The notes beneath the pieces are model-generated. The model was not told where the DNA came from. It was given only the letters and a program-made list of their open reading frames with translations, and did no database searches. From the NCBI GenBank assembly GCA_018241965.1, contig JAFECS010000016.1, positions 1 through 34,403 on the forward strand: a stretch of DNA of 34,403 bases, written 5' to 3'. Position numbers and translations under genes: made by a program. This document shows, in pieces, positions 1 to 7,267 of this stretch (positions are counted from its first letter, which is position 1; every line of letters begins with the position of its first letter). Source of the stretch: Pseudomonadota bacterium. GTDB lineage: Bacteria; Pseudomonadota; Gammaproteobacteria; Berkiellales; Berkiellaceae.

Positions 1-815
1 ATCACCAAGCTGACGGTTAAAGGCTCTTTTCCAAACATCACTAATAGCGCCATAGCGACAATCCTAGCAACATAGGTAATTGAGCTTAACAGGTAGATGT
101 TACCGAATTTCACGCCATGATCCCACAATTGATAAGCAATCCCAGCGCCGCTTAATCCGGTAATTACCGCAAGAGATCCTTCAGTCCACGTAGGCGTTAC
201 AAAGGTTTCAAATTTAAGGTGTAAAAGCAGGCACAGCACAGCACCTAAGCCGCAATACATGCCTATCATTTCTGTGGGCAAATGCTTGTTATAGCGTGAA
301 AAGGCAGAATAGCCACTCCACAAAAACGCACCAAACAGCGACAACCCATAGCCTATGAAATAGTGCAAATTAAAGCCATTGAGGCTAATTTCGTTGTGCA
401 CTAAGACAGCCACGCCGGCAAAACCTAAAAAGGCACCCACCATATGTGGCACTGTAAAGCGCTCTTTTGGCAACATGCTGGTAAACGCTACTACTAAGCA
501 AGGCCAGAGGTAATCGATAAGATCAACATGAGCAATTGGTGCATGCTGAGCGCCATAGATATAGGCAAAATCGCTAAGGCAGATCCCAGAAAGCCCAGCC
601 AGCCAAACAAAGGCAGGTTGTTTAATAACGGTTAACCAGCGTCTTTTTATCGTTAAACGACAGGCCGTTAGCATAAACGAGCTAAAGAAAATAATGGTTA
701 AGACTTCAAATATAGGAAGGCTATTGACCTCGGAGATCAATAAAGGCTCTACAGTCCACATACCCAATGCGCCAAGACCCAAATAGGTGGCACGTTTAAC
801 AGTAAGTTCATGCAA
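1..815 (-). CDS. DMT/EamA-family exporter, YddG-like (partial, C-terminus off the window)
   Basis: Reading the minus strand from a TTG at 815 gives an open frame of 271 codons that runs off the left edge. The start is chosen because an AAGAGGA ribosome site (830-824) lies 8 bases upstream; an ATG at 811 is in another frame that stops quickly. The protein is a chain of hydrophobic segments. It carries a YLWP motif about 110 residues in and a later segment (YQLWDHGVKFGN) that match the layout of YddG, the aromatic amino-acid exporter of the drug/metabolite transporter superfamily. Inner-membrane export of amino acids or related metabolites is the family role; the actual substrate cannot be read. 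It is transcribed away from the peptide genes at 1173-1649. The family call is fairly firm, the YddG subgroup less so. Confidence 0.75.
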   Translation of the reverse strand, partial: MHELTVKRATYLGLGALGMWTVEPLLISEVNSLPIFEVLTIIFFSSFMLTACRLTIKRRWLTVIKQPAFVWLAGLSGICLSDFAYIYGAQHAPIAHVDLIDYLWPCLVVAFTSMLPKERFTVPHMVGAFLGFAGVAVLVHNEISLNGFNLHYFIGYGLSLFGAFLWSGYSAFSRYNKHLPTEMIGMYCGLGAVLCLLLHLKFETFVTPTWTEGSLAVITGLSGAGIAYQLWDHGVKFGNIYLLSSITYVARIVAMALLVMFGKEPLTVSLV

Positions 816-1012
816 TGTCGTATTCCTCTTAAAGAATGCGATGAGTACAAAAATGCTGCCGTGGGGTTATTATTGGTATGTTGGCAGAACCCTGTGTAAA
901 CACTGCATGCCTGGCATCCCCCGTGCTCCTCAAGCCAAGTTAGCTTGTACCCCATAAGTTAATGATCTAAGGCGGTAAGGTCAAGATTTTTTTTACCTAA
1001 AGGGCCCCTTTT

Positions 1013-1118
1013 GGGGGATAAGCGGTTCTATGCCCCCCCTTATAAATTTGTTACAAGTTAATTGCATTGAATCAATAATTGAGGCTACATTGACGAGGTT
1101 GGTCTTTGGCAGTATTCA
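1013..1118 (+). promoter_or_regulatory. Leader region of the double-glycine peptide genes, with possible promoters
   Basis: The 357-base gap between the DMT gene and the first peptide holds a G/C-rich hairpin (GGGGGATA 1013-1020, TATGCCCCC 1029-1037, one bulged base). Two weak sigma70-like candidates follow. One is TTGACG at 1090-1095, 17 bases, then TATTCA at 1113-1118. The other is TTACAA at 1051-1056, 17 bases, then AATAAT at 1074-1079. Each has one good and one poor hexamer, so neither is certain. No RNA gene was recognised in the gap. Confidence 0.3.
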
Positions 1119-1172
1119 GCTTTTTGAATCAAAGTCCAAATGATGAGTATCACATCAATTGGAGTAATAAAA

Positions 1173-1406
1173 ATGAAAGATATTAATGTAAAAGATCTCA
1201 ATAACATCAGTGGTGGTGAGTTTGTTCACGGTTGGCCTACCCCAGATATGTTATGTTTGGATACAAAATTATTAGTTACTGCCGGCAGAGGCGAACCCGC
1301 TTTTGATATTTCATCCGCAGTGCATGCGTTAATGAAATATTGCCCCACTGACTTTAGCGATGCCAATACAGCACATGAATTTGCAACCACCGGCGGTATT
1401 CCTTAG
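1173..1406 (+). CDS. Double-glycine leader peptide A (77 aa)
   Basis: The ATG at 1173 is preferred to the upstream ATG at 1140 because GGAG (1161-1164) lies 8 bases before it. The 77-residue product starts with a 15-residue leader ending NNISGG, the form recognised by C39-peptidase ABC exporters: Leu/Val/Ile at -12, -7 and -4 and Gly-Gly at the cut. Cutting after Gly15 would leave a 62-residue peptide with two cysteines (28 and 57), a PTPDMLC motif, AGRGE and LMKYC. It is about 60% identical (46 of 77 by my count, no gaps) to the next gene, 9 bases downstream, so the two form an operon. No peptidase-exporter, immunity gene or modification enzyme is visible in the window. Bacteriocin, signalling peptide or host-directed secreted peptide are all possible; function unknown. 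Confidence 0.8.
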   Translation: MKDINVKDLNNISGGEFVHGWPTPDMLCLDTKLLVTAGRGEPAFDISSAVHALMKYCPTDFSDANTAHEFATTGGIP

Positions 1407-1415
1407 GAGTTAGCC

Positions 1416-1649
1416 ATGAAAAAATTGAATATTCAAGATGTTCAGTTAGTGAGCGGTGGTGAATATGTACACGGTGAACCTACGCCAGATATGCTTTGTT
1501 TTGATACAAGGCTGATGATCATGGCCGGACGTGGTGAAGCTGGATTTGACGTTAGCGCCGCTGTTCATTCTTTAATGAAATATTGTGGTGGTGATTTTTG
1601 GGATCCCAATGAAGCGCATGAATATGTCATGAGTGGTGCTTACCCATAA
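1416..1649 (+). CDS. Double-glycine leader peptide B (77 aa), paralogue of A
   Basis: A TAGGAG ribosome site overlaps the stop of peptide A, 6-8 bases before this ATG. The product is 77 residues, exactly the length of A, and aligns without gaps. The leader MKKLNIQDVQLVSGG fits the double-glycine consensus better than that of A. The predicted mature part (62 residues) keeps both cysteines, the HGxPTPDMLC block, AGRGE, FD-S-AVH and LMKYC. Differences cluster at Trp/Glu 21, residues 58-59 and the C-terminal tail. The two-gene unit looks like a two-peptide system or a recent tandem duplication. It ends in a strong hairpin terminator at 1658. Export by a PCAT-type ABC transporter encoded elsewhere is expected from the leader; that is inference. 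Confidence 0.82.
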   Translation: MKKLNIQDVQLVSGGEYVHGEPTPDMLCFDTRLMIMAGRGEAGFDVSAAVHSLMKYCGGDFWDPNEAHEYVMSGAYP

Positions 1650-1657
1650 TCATGATT

Positions 1658-1694
1658 CTTCGGCATGGATTTAACCATGCCGAAGTTGTTATTT
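1658..1694 (+). terminator. Rho-independent terminator of the peptide operon
   Basis: A perfect 11-bp stem (CTTCGGCATGG 1658-1668, CCATGCCGAAG 1675-1685) with a 6-base loop is followed by a T-rich run (TTGTTATTT). It lies 8 bases after the stop of peptide B and before the convergent LysE gene. Confidence 0.85.
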
Positions 1695-1700
1695 ATGATA

Positions 1701-2318
1701 TCAAGCCAATAAGCTAATAGCTTTATAGGCAAACTTTAACCCAAAGCCAAATAGCATCAGTCCGGCAACTGTGGTAATCCAGGAAATAAGTTTGTTATTG
1801 AAAACACGTTTACCTATTTCTAAAAGTCCACTCAAAAAAGCACCCCAGATAAGCACCCCAAGAATGATAGATGAGTTTTCAAATAGGCCTTCTAAATTCT
1901 GCACACCATTAACATGATCAAGCGTGGCAGCAAAAATAGTTACCCAAAAAAGTAAGCCAATGGGATTAGCAATAGATAAAATAAAGCCGGTAAACATACC
2001 ATTTAAAACATCAATGGAATTATCTTCATTCTCTGAGAATTCATGCTTTCGTTTGTCGAATAAAGACTTAATTCCTAAATACATCAGTACTAAAGATCCT
2101 GCTAAGCTGCAAATGGCGACGTCTTTTTCTGAGTGGATTAGTAGGCCTAACCCAAAATACGCTGCTATTAAACAAAGCGTATTACCAACAGCGCCACCTA
2201 AACGAACAACGAAGGCACCCCAAAAACCTTTTTGCAGGCCTCTTTTAATCATTTCTATGGAAACAGGTCCAATGGGGGCAGACAGGGAAATGCCTAATAA
2301 GATTTTTTCAATAAACAT
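1701..2318 (-). CDS. LysE-family amino-acid/metabolite exporter
   Basis: The 205-residue protein has about six hydrophobic segments and the LysE/RhtB signatures. These are an N-terminal APIGPVS motif (residues 14-20) followed by a gly-rich stretch (KGFWGAF...LGGAVGNT), and a central SIANPIGLLFW motif (about 114-124). A charged cytoplasmic loop sits near residue 90. Length and layout are those of full LysE-family proteins, which export basic or other amino acids by exchange across the inner membrane. The substrate is not readable. It converges on the peptide operon; with the DMT gene on the other side, the peptides lie between two small-molecule exporters. These families are not known to export peptides. 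Confidence 0.85.
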   Translation of the reverse strand: MFIEKILLGISLSAPIGPVSIEMIKRGLQKGFWGAFVVRLGGAVGNTLCLIAAYFGLGLLIHSEKDVAICSLAGSLVLMYLGIKSLFDKRKHEFSENEDNSIDVLNGMFTGFILSIANPIGLLFWVTIFAATLDHVNGVQNLEGLFENSSIILGVLIWGAFLSGLLEIGKRVFNNKLISWITTVAGLMLFGFGLKFAYKAISLLA

Positions 2319-2466
2319 GTTTATGCTCTATGGATAGACTCAAAACTACAAAGTCAGAAAATATTCTATCCTATCATTATTTAGAAAAACACTCTTTGAA
2401 GATAAAATAGCTAAAACAAGAGATTTGCGGTATATACACTGTAGGATTTCACAAGCTCAACACGGC

Positions 2467-2576
2467 AACCCTTAGCTTATACTTTTCTCAAAGCTTCGTA
2501 AGCGCTACTCTCAGATTGTGACACTATGTGCCTTCTGGGCGCAGCTACGCTTTTCGAAAAGTATAAGCTAAGGGTT
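2467..2576. repeat. 110-bp element with perfect 21-bp inverted ends (MITE- or attenuator-like)
   Basis: The sequence at 2467-2487, starting AACCCTTAGCTTATAC, is the exact reverse complement of 2556-2576. The 68 bases between them can fold further in a looser way (AAGC...GCGC against GCGC...GCTT). The right end touches the stop codon of the minus-strand gene at 2577. No target-site duplication is evident and there is no transposase nearby. It could be a small non-autonomous element or an unusually long transcript-end structure. Confidence 0.7.
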
Positions 2577-3749
2577 TTACCCACTTATTCGCAAGCTTCT
2601 CCACCAGGCGGATTTTTGCTGTTGTGCTGCCATGTCATCTTGTTCACGTTTCTCTTTAATCACTTCAGATAAGCGTGGCGACGGTGGCGATTGATATTGT
2701 TTTGGTAATTTTGCACTAAAGACTACTGGAATAACCCTTTCAGGAGCTGGTTTATGCTTATCAAAATCATCCACCATTTTATCTAATTTTTCGTTTAATT
2801 CTTGACGCGCTTGGCTTTGCGTTACCCTTTCCACAGTGCGCAAACCATTTTCTATTAAGGAGTGAATTTGTTTATTTTCTTCAGCATACAGTTTGCCTTC
2901 AACTAAATGTTTTTGATAAACACCATAGATATTGGTAAGCGCACATAGTGTGGCAATGGTTAATAAGATAGGGTTAGAAACAGATGCTGCATACCAATTA
3001 AAGGGAAAGCATAATAGCAATGTTAAGCTTGCTGTTATACCGCTAAATTGTATCAAATAACGTTTTGCGCCCATATCTACATCGCGCAATGCAATGTCAT
3101 TTTGCACATCAATAATTCTTTTGGAAGTTTTTATAATGTTTTCTAAATCTTTGGCTAAGATATCCACGTCTTTAAGCTGGTTGCCACGACAAGACTCTAA
3201 TTTTGTCGATAATGCTTGAAGTTCAGTCAGATCTTTTTCAGGCTTTGCTGTCCTGATTAATTGTGAGAATGTTGTTTTTAAAAAAGCAGCCGCCTTAGCA
3301 AAATAACTTTGATTTTGTTTGTTAAATTCTTCCAAGTGTTGATTAAAAAGCAAATATTCATGGGCTAATTGTGTCTGCAAAGTCACAAGCTCGTTTCTTG
3401 CTCTGTATAATTGGAAATGATCTTTAAATAAATCAAAAACGCTTTTGATGAGGGCTGTGGTGCTAACAAGCGCAGTCGCTAAAGGAGCGCTGATGGCTAC
3501 ATAGTTAAATAGTACCGCCAGTGCAAGACCAATGGCGGCCATATGCATAAGATAAAGCAGGGATAAATTTACTTTAAATAAAGTGCTTAGTTGCTTACTC
3601 TCTTTTCTAAACCAAATTTCTTTAAGGCCGTATAGGGTTAGCAAAACACCAAAAATTTTTGCACAAAGTCCGCCAACTTTTGCAATCAATTTAATATAAG
3701 GATCAAGTGCCTGCATCATGGGCAATAGTGTATGTAAACCTAGTTGCAA
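2577..3749 (-). CDS. Unrecognised multi-pass membrane protein with central coiled coil
   Basis: I do not recognise this 390-residue protein. Hydrophobic stretches fall near residues 22-42, 62-84 and 88-107. A soluble helical stretch of about 120 residues follows (roughly 110-225), rich in Leu, Gln, Glu and Lys as in a coiled coil. Two more hydrophobic segments lie near 229-250 and 259-278. The C-terminal ~100 residues are charged and polar, with a proline-rich patch (PPSPR) and an end rich in Gln and Trp. There is no signal peptide of the cleavable kind. It is divergent from the secreted protein at 3874. This layout is common among uncharacterised Legionellales proteins, including secreted effectors, but nothing here proves secretion. 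Confidence 0.7.
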   Translation of the reverse strand: MQLGLHTLLPMMQALDPYIKLIAKVGGLCAKIFGVLLTLYGLKEIWFRKESKQLSTLFKVNLSLLYLMHMAAIGLALAVLFNYVAISAPLATALVSTTALIKSVFDLFKDHFQLYRARNELVTLQTQLAHEYLLFNQHLEEFNKQNQSYFAKAAAFLKTTFSQLIRTAKPEKDLTELQALSTKLESCRGNQLKDVDILAKDLENIIKTSKRIIDVQNDIALRDVDMGAKRYLIQFSGITASLTLLLCFPFNWYAASVSNPILLTIATLCALTNIYGVYQKHLVEGKLYAEENKQIHSLIENGLRTVERVTQSQARQELNEKLDKMVDDFDKHKPAPERVIPVVFSAKLPKQYQSPPSPRLSEVIKEKREQDDMAAQQQKSAWWRSLRISG

Positions 3750-3873
3750 AATCTAGCCTGAATGTAGCATTAATTTGTAATTTCTCTAACAATACTATAA
3801 TTACACACAGCTTAGGATTTTGCCTGAATGGTCGATAATATAGATACATTAATTTTTTAGTGAAGCACGGAAG

Positions 3874-4509
3874 ATGAAAAAAATACTCGCACTCATGGCT
3901 TGTTTAACTTGCCTATCATCAGCGCATGCGTTGGGGCCTAATCAATTAAGCTTTAATGGCATGAAATTTTATAAAAGCGATGAAAGAACACAGAATAATG
4001 TACGCATAGCAGAATATGAAGCTGTTGATGGCAACAATGCTGCGAGCATTGTGTTAACTCATGTGCTAGATAAAAACGACCCAAGCAAAATCGCTACCGG
4101 ATTAAAACAAAAGAAATCCATCGAAGTGATGGATGTAGAAAACGTCAAGCCAGACAGCAGCGATGTGATGGTAACCTTTGTTAAATTTGATATGCCTAAT
4201 CTGAAAGTTGAAAATAATCTTTGTCGCATTATAAAAAGCCCCGCTCAAAATGGCAGTATCGTTTTTCAATATGTAGAAAAAAAGAAACTAAAAAGTCAGG
4301 CCGAAGGAGCAACCATCCCAGACTTTACCGTGTTAGCTGAAAATTTAAAGGAATTACCTATTGATCAATATGTAAGCTCACTCTCGCAAACAAGGAGCGA
4401 GACTGCTTCATACCATCAACCCGCAAGAAGGGTAAGCAATAGCAATATTCCATGGTATAAGCGCCCTGGCGCACGCACTGGGACGCCTCAATCCTACCGT
4501 CGCTACTAA
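3874..4509 (+). CDS. Unrecognised secreted protein (211 aa)
   Basis: The product begins with a clear signal peptide (MKKILALMACLTCLSSAHA, cut predicted after residue 19), so it should be periplasmic or outer-membrane associated. The mature part has alternating strand-like segments up to about residue 165. A basic, Ser/Arg/Tyr-rich tail then ends in SYRRY. One cysteine (in NLCRI) remains after cleavage, so no intramolecular disulfide is expected. No family is recognised. The gene stands alone: it is divergent from 2577-3749 and closed by a strong terminator at 4530. Confidence 0.75.
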   Translation: MKKILALMACLTCLSSAHALGPNQLSFNGMKFYKSDERTQNNVRIAEYEAVDGNNAASIVLTHVLDKNDPSKIATGLKQKKSIEVMDVENVKPDSSDVMVTFVKFDMPNLKVENNLCRIIKSPAQNGSIVFQYVEKKKLKSQAEGATIPDFTVLAENLKELPIDQYVSSLSQTRSETASYHQPARRVSNSNIPWYKRPGARTGTPQSYRRY

Positions 4510-4529
4510 GCCATATAATATTTGTTAAC

Positions 4530-4557
4530 AAAAAGGGCTCGTTAGAGCCCTTTTTTA
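4530..4557 (+). terminator. Rho-independent terminator after the 3874 gene
   Basis: AAAAGGGCTC (4531-4540), loop GTTA, GAGCCCTTTT (4545-4554), then further T residues: a 10-bp stem with a U-tract. Confidence 0.9.
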
Positions 4558-4636
4558 TTCAACAGTGACTGTGCACCTAAACTGAACTAAAATCGTGACA
4601 AAGATGTCTTAAAATAAAACGTGAAACAGGCTGTTT

Positions 4637-5020
4637 ATGAAAAGAGTTGGTGCTGCCCTGAGTTTACTTCTTTCCTTGTTTTATACCCAAGCTGGGCTTT
4701 GTTCTATTACCACCTATAATCTCGACAAGAATACGGTTTGTAATAATATTTTTAACAGCCCTAATTTTAAAGATTTTTTAGCCTTGCAAGAGTTTTTTAG
4801 AGTATATCCTCAATATGTGAGCTCTTTTAACCCCGCAGACCCTCACTATTGCTTTGATTTAAAAATTGCTTACACTTTTTTTTATAAAAATATATATACT
4901 CAAGAAGATATTACGCAGTTTTATAACAATTGCTTAAATTTTAGCGATCAAGAAGTGGCTTTTACCAACGAAAGTTTTTTGCGTGTGCAAAGTGCGATTA
5001 TTAATTGTCATCTGAATTAA
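4637..5020 (+). CDS. Unrecognised small secreted Cys-containing protein (127 aa)
   Basis: An N-terminal signal peptide (positively charged MKR, hydrophobic core to about residue 19, cut after TQA) precedes a mature domain of about 108 residues. It has five cysteines (near 22, 35, 72, 99 and 124), many Phe/Tyr/Asn and few charges. The spacing suggests one or two disulfides in the periplasm. AGLC near the cleavage site does not fit a lipobox, because Leu precedes Cys. No family is recognised. It lies between the terminator at 4530 and the kinase gene, on the same strand, so the three genes may have separate promoters. Confidence 0.65.
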   Translation: MKRVGAALSLLLSLFYTQAGLCSITTYNLDKNTVCNNIFNSPNFKDFLALQEFFRVYPQYVSSFNPADPHYCFDLKIAYTFFYKNIYTQEDITQFYNNCLNFSDQEVAFTNESFLRVQSAIINCHLN

Positions 5021-5149
5021 TAGTGCCTGCATGTCTGCCTAAAATGAGCGTTTATCTATTTGGCGCTTCTTGCCCGCCCTTTATCATTTTTCACTTCCCT
5101 CCACAAGAATATTGCATACAATTACCGCATCTTTAAATTAAGGTGCTTT

Positions 5150-6193
5150 ATGAAACGTGGCGCAGACAGATTAGATCACAATGATGTTACTGAAGATTCA
5201 GTGCCTCCCTTTTTTGTGTCTGACGCTGAATGGGCAAGAGCAGAGGCCTTTTTTGGAAGCCAAAAATTTGGCTGGTATAATTGGAACCTTGGACTTTTGT
5301 TTTCCACTCCCAAGCTTGTAAGAAAGCTTAAAAAAGAAAAAGGCAACCCTAATTCCCATACCTTTATTGAACAAGATGGCAAAATTATTGTTACTGCCAA
5401 CACCGCCTCTGAGCCACATTGTGTGCTTGGCGAAGGTGGACAAGGTAAAGTTAAACTCGGATTTATGCGCAAAGGCTCCACGGTTGCGGTTAAAACGCAA
5501 AAAGAAATGGTTGCACAATTAAAAAATATGCCTCACCAAAGACTCAAAGCGATACGTCCGCAAGACTTGGAATGCCAAGCGCTCGCTCACGAAGGTTTAT
5601 TGGTAGGATACCTTCATGAGACTCGTCCTCGAACGCCAACCAGCCAAGTTTTAGAAAAGCAATATACTATCATGCAGCTTGTTCCAGGCGAGGATTTGCA
5701 AAAAATCGACAGTAGAGAGCTAACACTGCAACAACGATTGCAAATCGCTTATCAGTGTTGTGTAGTACTAAAACATATTCATGCTGGTAAATTCGTGCAT
5801 GGAGATATCAAACCGGCCAATATTAAAGTGCAATTCGTTGGTGATTCTATTATTGTAAAATTTATTGATTTTGGTTTTTCTTTTAAATTAAAAGACGGCC
5901 AAATTCAAATGGACATTCCCGCTTCCTTTGGCTCGGATAGCTATATCGCCCCCGAAGTCAGCAAAGGGTATAATATAGGCTATGCTTCTGATGTTTATTC
6001 ATTAGGCGTTGTTTTTAGCAAAGATTTAAAAATACCTGCAAAAATTTGGGATGGTATGACTTCTTATTTAAGTGAAAGGCGGCCCTCGTTGGATGAAATT
6101 ACTAACCGTTTACAAACTGCAATCGCACAAACACCGCCACAAGCATTAGAAAGCACAGGCCACAAGAAACTTAAACCTGATGGCAAATCCTAA
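5150..6193 (+). CDS. Eukaryote-like Ser/Thr protein kinase
   Basis: The ATG at 5150 with AAGG 6 bases upstream is preferred to a TTG at 5060, giving 347 residues. Kinase landmarks occur in order: glycine loop GEGGQGKV (94-101), VAVK lysine (K115), hinge-like IMQLVPGEDL (174-183), catalytic loop HGDIKPANI (217-225) with D219, K221 and N224, DFG (240-242), APE (267-269) and DVYSLGVVF (281-289). All residues for ATP binding and phosphotransfer are present, so it should be active. Glycine replaces arginine in HRD, making it a non-RD kinase that probably needs no activation-loop phosphorylation. About 90 N-terminal residues precede the kinase fold. There is no transmembrane segment or PASTA domain, so it is soluble. 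It could act inside the cell or be an injected effector. Confidence 0.88.
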   Translation: MKRGADRLDHNDVTEDSVPPFFVSDAEWARAEAFFGSQKFGWYNWNLGLLFSTPKLVRKLKKEKGNPNSHTFIEQDGKIIVTANTASEPHCVLGEGGQGKVKLGFMRKGSTVAVKTQKEMVAQLKNMPHQRLKAIRPQDLECQALAHEGLLVGYLHETRPRTPTSQVLEKQYTIMQLVPGEDLQKIDSRELTLQQRLQIAYQCCVVLKHIHAGKFVHGDIKPANIKVQFVGDSIIVKFIDFGFSFKLKDGQIQMDIPASFGSDSYIAPEVSKGYNIGYASDVYSLGVVFSKDLKIPAKIWDGMTSYLSERRPSLDEITNRLQTAIAQTPPQALESTGHKKLKPDGKS

Positions 6194-6196
6194 GGG

Positions 6197-6613
6197 TTAA
6201 TGGCCATTCACCATTTCAATTTCATAGGAGTTAATGCTCTTAATATCTCTTTCTCTTAACACAATATTGCTCATTTTTATATTTTGAGTATGGCCAGGCA
6301 ATAAGTGTATATGGCCCCGAGTTTGCGCCACAATGCCTTTTTTGTCTTTAAGAATCACTCTGTACTTAAGCACAACTTTTTGTTTGGTGTCGTTGCTAAA
6401 TGAAAATCCACCCCTTACTGAATCTACAGCATTGGCCTTGCTATGATAAATGCTAATGTCACCATAGGTATGCTCGTTAATGCGTAATGGGATAGCCTTT
6501 GCGTGGTGTTTTGTGGCCTCGTGAAGATTGATGGCACCACTTTGGCTAAATGCTTGGCTTAAAAGCGGAAATGTTAAACTCAAAATGGCTAAAATAACAG
6601 CGCTGATTTTCAT
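6197..6613 (-). CDS. Unrecognised small secreted protein (138 aa)
   Basis: It has a typical signal peptide (MKISAVILAILSLTFPLLSQA, cut after residue 21). The mature part of about 117 residues has alternating hydrophobic and polar residues (for example VVLKYRVILKD), as in a small beta-sandwich, and has no cysteine. No family is recognised. The stop lies 3 bases from the stop of the convergent kinase gene, with no hairpin between them. It is probably periplasmic. Confidence 0.65.
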   Translation of the reverse strand: MKISAVILAILSLTFPLLSQAFSQSGAINLHEATKHHAKAIPLRINEHTYGDISIYHSKANAVDSVRGGFSFSNDTKQKVVLKYRVILKDKKGIVAQTRGHIHLLPGHTQNIKMSNIVLRERDIKSINSYEIEMVNGH

Positions 6614-6762
6614 TATCTCTCCCTGATTCTTTAATGGGTGGCTAAAATATATCGGCCTATTTAAATAAAGATATAAGGAAATACCCCCACTTACAATAAA
6701 CTCAATCGAAAAAACCTTTTGCCGATAACAGTATATCCAACCACTTTAGGTAAAGCTTGCTT

Positions 6763-6984
6763 ATGAAAAAGAAAAATACTAATGGGGAAGGCATTGTCTG
6801 GCCACCTACTTATGCAAAAGATATAAAAGAAAATCAGCCCAAAAGTCATCATGAGCAAGAAAACAAAGATCCCGGCAGTGATCACCATCACGGGAATGAC
6901 TCAGCCAATGAAGCAGACAAAAGACGCGTTTGGGAAGAAAAAAATAAACAAAACTTACCTCCTAAGAATAAAAAAGGGCCTTAA
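6763..6984 (+). CDS. Small hydrophilic protein (73 aa), hypothetical
   Basis: From the ATG at 6763 the frame gives a 73-residue, highly charged protein rich in Lys, Asn, Glu and His. It has an IVWPPTYAKDIKE segment near the N-terminus and a His patch (DHHHGND). A TTG at 6757 would add two residues. The ribosome site is weak (AGG about 12 bases upstream). A hydrophobic frame on the opposite strand (6691-6891) competes; the plus frame is favoured because its composition is that of a normal disordered small protein. Function unknown. Confidence 0.45.
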   Translation: MKKKNTNGEGIVWPPTYAKDIKENQPKSHHEQENKDPGSDHHHGNDSANEADKRRVWEEKNKQNLPPKNKKGP

Positions 6985-7057
6985 CTAAATTTAATTTCCT
7001 CACGCCATTGCTGAATAATCTTCACAAAATTTAATGAAAATAATAGATATTTTAAAT

Positions 7058-7192
7058 CTTCGTAGGGGCGCATCCTGTATGCGCCCATATAGAACACATC
7101 TTCAATATCCCTAGAATGTGCTTGTAGGTATTGTAAGCACAGAAATTAATTGAATTTAAGATCGGGCGCAGACAGGCTGCGCCCCTACGAAG
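7058..7192. repeat. Paired REP-like hairpins in inverted orientation
   Basis: Copy A (7058-7088, CTTCGTAGGGGCGCAT...) and copy B (7164-7192, the same unit reversed) flank 75 bases of AT-rich DNA. Each unit folds on its own: GGGCGCAT/ATGCGCCC in A and GGGCGCAG/CTGCGCCC in B, both with loop CCTGT. The outer CTTCGTAGG ends also pair with each other. The A-T to G-C change is made on both stem sides. A third copy lies at 12004-12031. This looks like a bacterial REP/BIME arrangement, but no RAYT transposase is in the window. Nothing else is seen in the 283-base gap before 7268. Confidence 0.8.
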
Positions 7193-7267
7193 AAAAGAAA
7201 TTTTATAGTTTTACGTGGGGTATTTCTAATGGTAAAATTTACCTACATTTTACCTTGAGTTTTTATA

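Noticed and set aside
749..955. 68-codon minus-strand frame at the start of the DMT gene
   Set aside because: It is out of frame with the 271-codon transporter frame and stops at 749; the transporter start at 815 has the ribosome site.
1924..2337. 137-codon plus-strand frame
   Set aside because: It lies antisense to the LysE-family gene, whose membrane-protein motifs are clear; the plus frame has no family signal or ribosome site.
5176..5518. Two overlapping minus-strand frames
   Set aside because: They are antisense to the N-terminal and glycine-loop part of the kinase, which has full motif support.
6691..6891. Hydrophobic 66-codon minus-strand frame opposite the small hydrophilic protein
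   Set aside because: A Lys/Asn-rich gene read in reverse gives Phe/Leu/Ile-rich sequence, so the apparent membrane helices are probably an artefact. It remains the main alternative to the plus-strand call.
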